8,599 nt of DNA from contig CALLWN010000172.1 of assembly GCA_938016505.1 (NCBI GenBank), positions 1 through 8,599 on the forward strand, given 5' to 3'. The DNA is from an uncultured Sphingomonadaceae bacterium (GTDB lineage: Bacteria > Pseudomonadota > Alphaproteobacteria > Sphingomonadales > Sphingomonadaceae). Below the pieces are notes generated by a model. That model was not told the origin of the DNA. It ran no database searches and worked only from the letters and a program-made list of their open reading frames with translations. How positions within the stretch are numbered: position 1 is the first letter of the stretch; each line of letters begins with the position of its first letter. The position numbers and the translations under genes are program-made. This document shows positions 5,761 to 8,599 of the stretch, piece by piece.

Positions 5761-7215
5761 ATGAGCAGCGACGCCGTTTGCGACCTCGTGGTGCTGGGAG
5801 GCGGCGTGAACGGCGCCGGGATCGCGCGGGACGCCGCGGGCCGGGGCCTCCGCGTCGCCCTTGTCGAGGCCGGCGATCTTGGCGGTGCCACCTCGTCTGC
5901 GTCCACCAAGCTCGTCCACGGCGGCTTGCGCTATCTCGAGTTCGGCGAGATCGGCCTCGTCAGGAAGGCGCTTGTCGAGCGCGACCTCCTGCTGCGCGCT
6001 GCCCCGCACATCAGCTGGCCACTGCCCTTCCTCCTGCCCGTGGTGCCGGGCGGCCGGCCGGGCTGGGTGCTCGCCGCCGGGCTTTTCCTCTACGACCATC
6101 TCGCCCGCCGCCGCGAGGTGCCGGGCGCCTGCCGGGTCGATCTGCGGGCCGAGCTTGCCGGCGGCGCATTGAAGCCCGAACTCCGCCACGCCTTCCGCTT
6201 CTTCGACGGCTGGGTGGACGATGCCCGCCTGGTGGTGCTGCTGGCGCGCGATGCCCGCGACCGCGGCGCCGAGATCCATGTCCGCGATGGCGCAGTCGCG
6301 GCCGGCTTCGCCGACGGGCTGTGGACTGTCTCGACTGCATCGGGCCGCCGCATCGCCGCACGCCACCTCGTCAACGCGACCGGGCCCTGGGCCGAAGCCA
6401 TCGCCCGCGATCTCCTCGGCCTCGCTGACCCGCCGCGGCTCCGGCTCGTCCAGGGCGCCCACATCGTGACCCGGCGCGTCAACCGCACCGACGAGGCCTT
6501 CCTGCTCCAGCAGCCGGATGGCCGGGTCGTCTTCGTCATTCCCTACGCCCGCGACTGGTCGCTCATCGGCACCACCGAAACACCGGTCGCCGAGCCCGGC
6601 TCGGCCGCGATCACCGCTGCGGAGCAGGCCTATCTGCTCGCGGCCGCGAATGCGGTGCTCGCGCGCCCGCTCGCGCCCGCCGACATCCGCCACAGCTTCG
6701 CCGGCATCCGGCCACTGGTGCTGGAGGAGGGCAAGGGCGACCGCGAGACCACGCGCGACTGGCGGTTCCACCCGCATGCCGGGGTGCCCGCGACGACGGT
6801 GGTCGGCGGCAAGCTCACCACCTTCCGCCGGCTTGCCGAGCAGCTGGTGTCGGCCCTGTTCCCGGGCACCCGGCCGTGGACGCGCGCAGCCCGGCTTCCC
6901 GGCGGCGGCGTGCCCGACATGGGCGGGCGCACCGCGCGGGCCAATTTCCTGCTGTGGTCGCGCGCACTGAAGGCCCGGTTCGCCGATCATGACCCGGCGC
7001 TGGTCGAGCGGCTCGCCTGCCTCTACGGGACCGAGGCGGAGGCGCTCCTCGCCGGCGGGCTCGGCGAACGGCTGCCCTCCGGCCTGTTCGCTGCCGAGGT
7101 CGAGCATCTCGTCTCGCGCGAGTTCGCCCAGACCGAAGACGACATGCTCTGGCGCCGCACCAAGCTCGCTCTCGCCCCTCCGGCGGGGCTGCCGCGCCAC
7201 CGCGTCCTTGCGTAG
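5761..7215 (+). CDS. glpD: aerobic glycerol-3-phosphate dehydrogenase (FAD)
   Basis: The 484-residue protein is close to the usual GlpD length of about 500. It opens with the FAD dinucleotide-binding motif GGGVNGAGIARDAAGRG (13-29), followed by ATSSASTKLVHGGLRYLE (43-60), the hallmark of the GlpD/GlpO family. The later GTTET block and the VVGGKLTTFRRLAEQ segment are also typical, and the C-terminal region ends in DDMLWRRTKLAL as in GlpD. The enzyme oxidises sn-glycerol-3-phosphate to dihydroxyacetone phosphate at the inner face of the cytoplasmic membrane and passes electrons to quinone. No glpK, glpF or glpR is beside it, so the gene appears to stand alone. It is divergent from the 2-oxoacid dehydrogenase operon and convergent with the MliC gene, with 44 bp between the two stops. 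Confidence 0.96.
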   Translation: MSSDAVCDLVVLGGGVNGAGIARDAAGRGLRVALVEAGDLGGATSSASTKLVHGGLRYLEFGEIGLVRKALVERDLLLRAAPHISWPLPFLLPVVPGGRPGWVLAAGLFLYDHLARRREVPGACRVDLRAELAGGALKPELRHAFRFFDGWVDDARLVVLLARDARDRGAEIHVRDGAVAAGFADGLWTVSTASGRRIAARHLVNATGPWAEAIARDLLGLADPPRLRLVQGAHIVTRRVNRTDEAFLLQQPDGRVVFVIPYARDWSLIGTTETPVAEPGSAAITAAEQAYLLAAANAVLARPLAPADIRHSFAGIRPLVLEEGKGDRETTRDWRFHPHAGVPATTVVGGKLTTFRRLAEQLVSALFPGTRPWTRAARLPGGGVPDMGGRTARANFLLWSRALKARFADHDPALVERLACLYGTEAEALLAGGLGERLPSGLFAAEVEHLVSREFAQTEDDMLWRRTKLALAPPAGLPRHRVLA

Positions 7216-7259
7216 GGCGGCATGATCACCCCGGGCCGGGCAGATGCCGGGCCGCGCCC

Positions 7260-7718
7260 CTAGCGAACCTTGCAGGTCCGCTTGACCTCGGCCGTCTCGA
7301 AACTGTCGGTGCCTTCCGGGAAGTCGGCGAGCGTCGCCTCGTCGCCCTTGGTCCACCACACCAGCCCCTTGCCGGCCTCGAGTCCGGTTTCGGTCACGTA
7401 GCGGGCCCCCGAGGCGGCACGAGTCTGGGTCAGCCGCAGGTCATAGCCCTGGATGACAAGCGCGACATCGTTGACCCCGCCTGGTCCGGTGCCGTAGATC
7501 GCGGTGACGGGAAGCCCGCCCTCGCACTCGTAGGCGACCGACTTGGAGACGGTGACGCTCGGGTCGACCGGCAACTGGTCGAGCGGGATCCGGCGGGCCT
7601 CGGCGCCGCGGGCGAGCGCCTCGGCGGCCTGTTCCCTCGTGACTTCCTTCGGGCCACAGGCGGCAACTGCGAGGACCAGCCCGAAGAGCGGCAGGACGGG
7701 GGCGGAGCTGCGGCTCAT
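7260..7718 (-). CDS. MliC-family lysozyme inhibitor lipoprotein
   Basis: The protein has 152 residues from the ATG at 7718-7716, which overlaps the peroxidase stop by ATGA. A lipoprotein signal ends in LVLAVAAC (Cys25 lipidated). A charged helical stretch follows (VTREQAAEALARGAEARRI, 29-47), and then a C-terminal MliC domain. The domain shows AYECEGGLPVTAIYG, SGARYVTETG and GLVWWTKGDEATLADF, with a late Cys in RTCKVR that could pair with the Cys of YEC. In the MliC family the Ser of the SGxxY motif and the Lys of the W-x-KG motif reach into the active site of C-type lysozyme, and both are present. It would protect peptidoglycan from lysozyme in the envelope. It is the second gene of an operon with the glutathione-peroxidase-like gene. 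Confidence 0.85.
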   Translation of the reverse strand: MSRSSAPVLPLFGLVLAVAACGPKEVTREQAAEALARGAEARRIPLDQLPVDPSVTVSKSVAYECEGGLPVTAIYGTGPGGVNDVALVIQGYDLRLTQTRAASGARYVTETGLEAGKGLVWWTKGDEATLADFPEGTDSFETAEVKRTCKVR

Positions 7719-8323
7719 GCGCCGAGCGCCTTCTCGATCGCCGCAGTGAGCTCGGGGCTGCCCGGCTCCACCCGGGAGCCGAACCCGGCGATGAGGCGGC
7801 CGTCGCGGCCGACGAGGAACTTGTGGAAATTCCATTGCGGCTCGTTGTTGGTGGCGAGGTTCGCCCGCGCCCACTGGTAGAAGGGCGCGGCGTTGCGGCC
7901 CTTCACCTTCGCCTTCTCGGTCATCGGGAAGGTGATCCCGAAGCGGGTCTCGCAGAATTCCTTGATCTTGCCGTTGTCGTCATATTCCTGGCCCATGAAG
8001 TCGCCGCTCGGCACGCCGATCACGGTGAACCCCTTGGCCTTGTAGCGGTCCTGCAGCTTCTGGAGGCCGTCATACTGCGGGGTGAAACCGCACATGCTCG
8101 CGGTGTTGACGACCAGCATCACCTGGCCCTCGAACTGCGCGAACGGCAGCGGCTTGCCGTCGATCCGGGTCATGGTGAAATCGAAGGCGGAGCGGGCCGC
8201 CGCGGCTTCCGCCGCCGGCTGGGCGATCGCCTCGGAGGCGACATGGCGCCCGGTTGCCGTCAGATACATTGCCACGCCGGCGAGGATTGCCGTCCCGCCA
8301 AGCACATAGGCCCAAATCCGCAT
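7715..8323 (-). CDS. glutathione peroxidase family protein, exported or membrane-anchored
   Basis: The protein has 202 residues from the ATG at 8323-8321, with GGAG six bases upstream. Residues 1-22 are hydrophobic (YVLGGTAILAGVAMYL) and form an uncleaved anchor or signal peptide. An Ala-rich linker leads to the peroxidase domain from about residue 46. The peroxidatic cysteine is Cys78 in NTASMCGFTPQYDGLQ, and WNFHKFLVG supplies the usual Trp164 and Asn165. The usual PCNQF motif is here PSGDF (105-109), so the second cysteine and the tetrad glutamine are replaced by Ser and Asp. A cysteine further on (Cys124, in KEFC) is kept. Such enzymes reduce peroxides with thioredoxin or glutathione. The electron donor here is unknown, and a periplasmic place would need a periplasmic thiol source. 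Confidence 0.9.
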   Translation of the reverse strand: MRIWAYVLGGTAILAGVAMYLTATGRHVASEAIAQPAAEAAAARSAFDFTMTRIDGKPLPFAQFEGQVMLVVNTASMCGFTPQYDGLQKLQDRYKAKGFTVIGVPSGDFMGQEYDDNGKIKEFCETRFGITFPMTEKAKVKGRNAAPFYQWARANLATNNEPQWNFHKFLVGRDGRLIAGFGSRVEPGSPELTAAIEKALGA

Positions 8324-8440
8324 GCTCGTCTCCGCATCGCGCCATTGACGGGTGCGCCCTTAGCCCAAAGCGGGAACAGGGTAAACTGCGCGTGTCGCCG
8401 GTCTTGCCCCCCCCTGCCGCCGCGCCTAAGCCCCGTGGCC
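8324..8440. promoter_or_regulatory. divergent intergenic region between the peroxidase operon and metZ
   Basis: These 117 bp must hold the start signals for both the minus-strand peroxidase-MliC operon and plus-strand metZ. GGAG at 8333-8330 (minus strand) serves the peroxidase gene. An eight-cytosine run lies at about 8407-8414. I see no clear promoter boxes, riboswitch or strong hairpin. Confidence 0.4.
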
Positions 8441-8599
8441 ATGAAGCACGGCACCGGTCAGGACCCGCGCGAGACGGCGCACTGGCGCCCGGCCACGCGG
8501 GCCGTGCGCGGCGGCACCGCGCGCACGGCCCACGGCGAGACCAGCGTGGCGCTCTTCCTCACCTCGGGCTTCGCCTATGAAAGCGCAGGCGAAGCCGCC
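8441..8599 (+). CDS. metZ: O-succinylhomoserine sulfhydrylase, N-terminal fragment (runs off right edge)
   Basis: Fifty-three codons are visible from the ATG at 8441, and the frame is open at the edge. WRPATRAVRGGTARTAHGET followed by SVALFLTSGFAYESAGEAA matches the N-terminus of the Cys/Met-metabolism PLP enzymes of the MetZ type (WRPxTRxVxGGT...GETSxALFLTxGFxYxSAExA). MetZ makes homocysteine from O-succinylhomoserine and sulfide for methionine synthesis. The PLP lysine lies outside the window. A GTG two codons earlier (8435) is an alternative start. The Shine-Dalgarno is weak. Cystathionine gamma-synthase is a related but less likely alternative. Confidence 0.85.
   Translation, partial: MKHGTGQDPRETAHWRPATRAVRGGTARTAHGETSVALFLTSGFAYESAGEAA

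Noticed and set aside
7216..7259. Possible bidirectional terminator between the convergent glpD and MliC genes
   Set aside because: The GC-rich stretch holds repeated GCCGGGC, but these are direct repeats. The only pairing I find (GGCAT with ATGCC) has five base pairs and a loop of about 20 bases, and no T-tract follows on either strand.
5596..7359. 587-codon open frame on the minus strand across glpD
   Set aside because: It lies antisense to a fully recognisable glpD with all family motifs. Its translation is low-complexity, rich in Gly, Ala, Arg and Glu, and matches no fold I know. Long shadow frames are expected at this GC content.
8373..8377. GGAAC as the -35 element of an EcfG-type general stress promoter upstream of metZ
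   Set aside because: No CGTT-like -10 element occurs at the required 16-18 base distance. The GGAAC at 5661 fails the same test.

Overview
The window is a very compact, high-GC stretch of bacterial chromosome. The best guess is an alphaproteobacterium of the order Sphingomonadales. The clues are a PEP-CTERM sorting tail of the PEPxxxAMLIAGFG...RRRR type, the gene content (argH next to a TlpA-like lipoprotein, an O-succinylhomoserine sulfhydrylase start, a PSxDF-type glutathione peroxidase) and the GC-rich codon use. Taxonomy is inferred from gene style, not from a marker gene. I see no rRNA, tRNA, CRISPR array, insertion sequence or phage gene.

Left region (1-945): the first codons of argH on the minus strand share a CATG with the start of a plus-strand TlpA-like thioredoxin lipoprotein. 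That gene's stop shares a CTAG with the stop of a minus-strand PEP-CTERM tail. The tail has no start codon or signal peptide and looks like a gene remnant; a frame-breaking 20-bp tandem repeat lies inside it.

Middle region (945-5612), all on the minus strand, read from right to left: E1 alpha, E1 beta, a stand-alone lipoyl domain, and a stand-alone E2 acyltransferase core of a 2-oxoacid dehydrogenase complex. Each of these four genes overlaps the next by ATGA. After 79 bp come an exported Mn-type superoxide dismutase and a lipoprotein with a right-handed parallel beta-helix, also joined by an ATGA overlap. The unusual part is the E2: it is split into two proteins, and neither has a visible peripheral-subunit-binding domain. 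No E3 gene is in view, so E3 would have to come from elsewhere. The substrate of the complex cannot be read from the sequence.

Right region: glpD (FAD glycerol-3-phosphate dehydrogenase) runs on the plus strand, divergent from E1 alpha across 148 bp that contain a GGAAC-N11-GTTCC inverted repeat. It converges on a two-gene minus-strand operon: a membrane-anchored or exported glutathione-peroxidase-family protein and an MliC-type lysozyme-inhibitor lipoprotein, again with an ATGA overlap. Divergent from that operon, the 5' part of metZ runs off the right edge.

Taken together, several products act at or outside the inner membrane and deal with redox or envelope stress (TlpA-like protein, SOD, peroxidase, lysozyme inhibitor). 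They sit around a central-carbon block formed by the 2-oxoacid dehydrogenase and GlpD.
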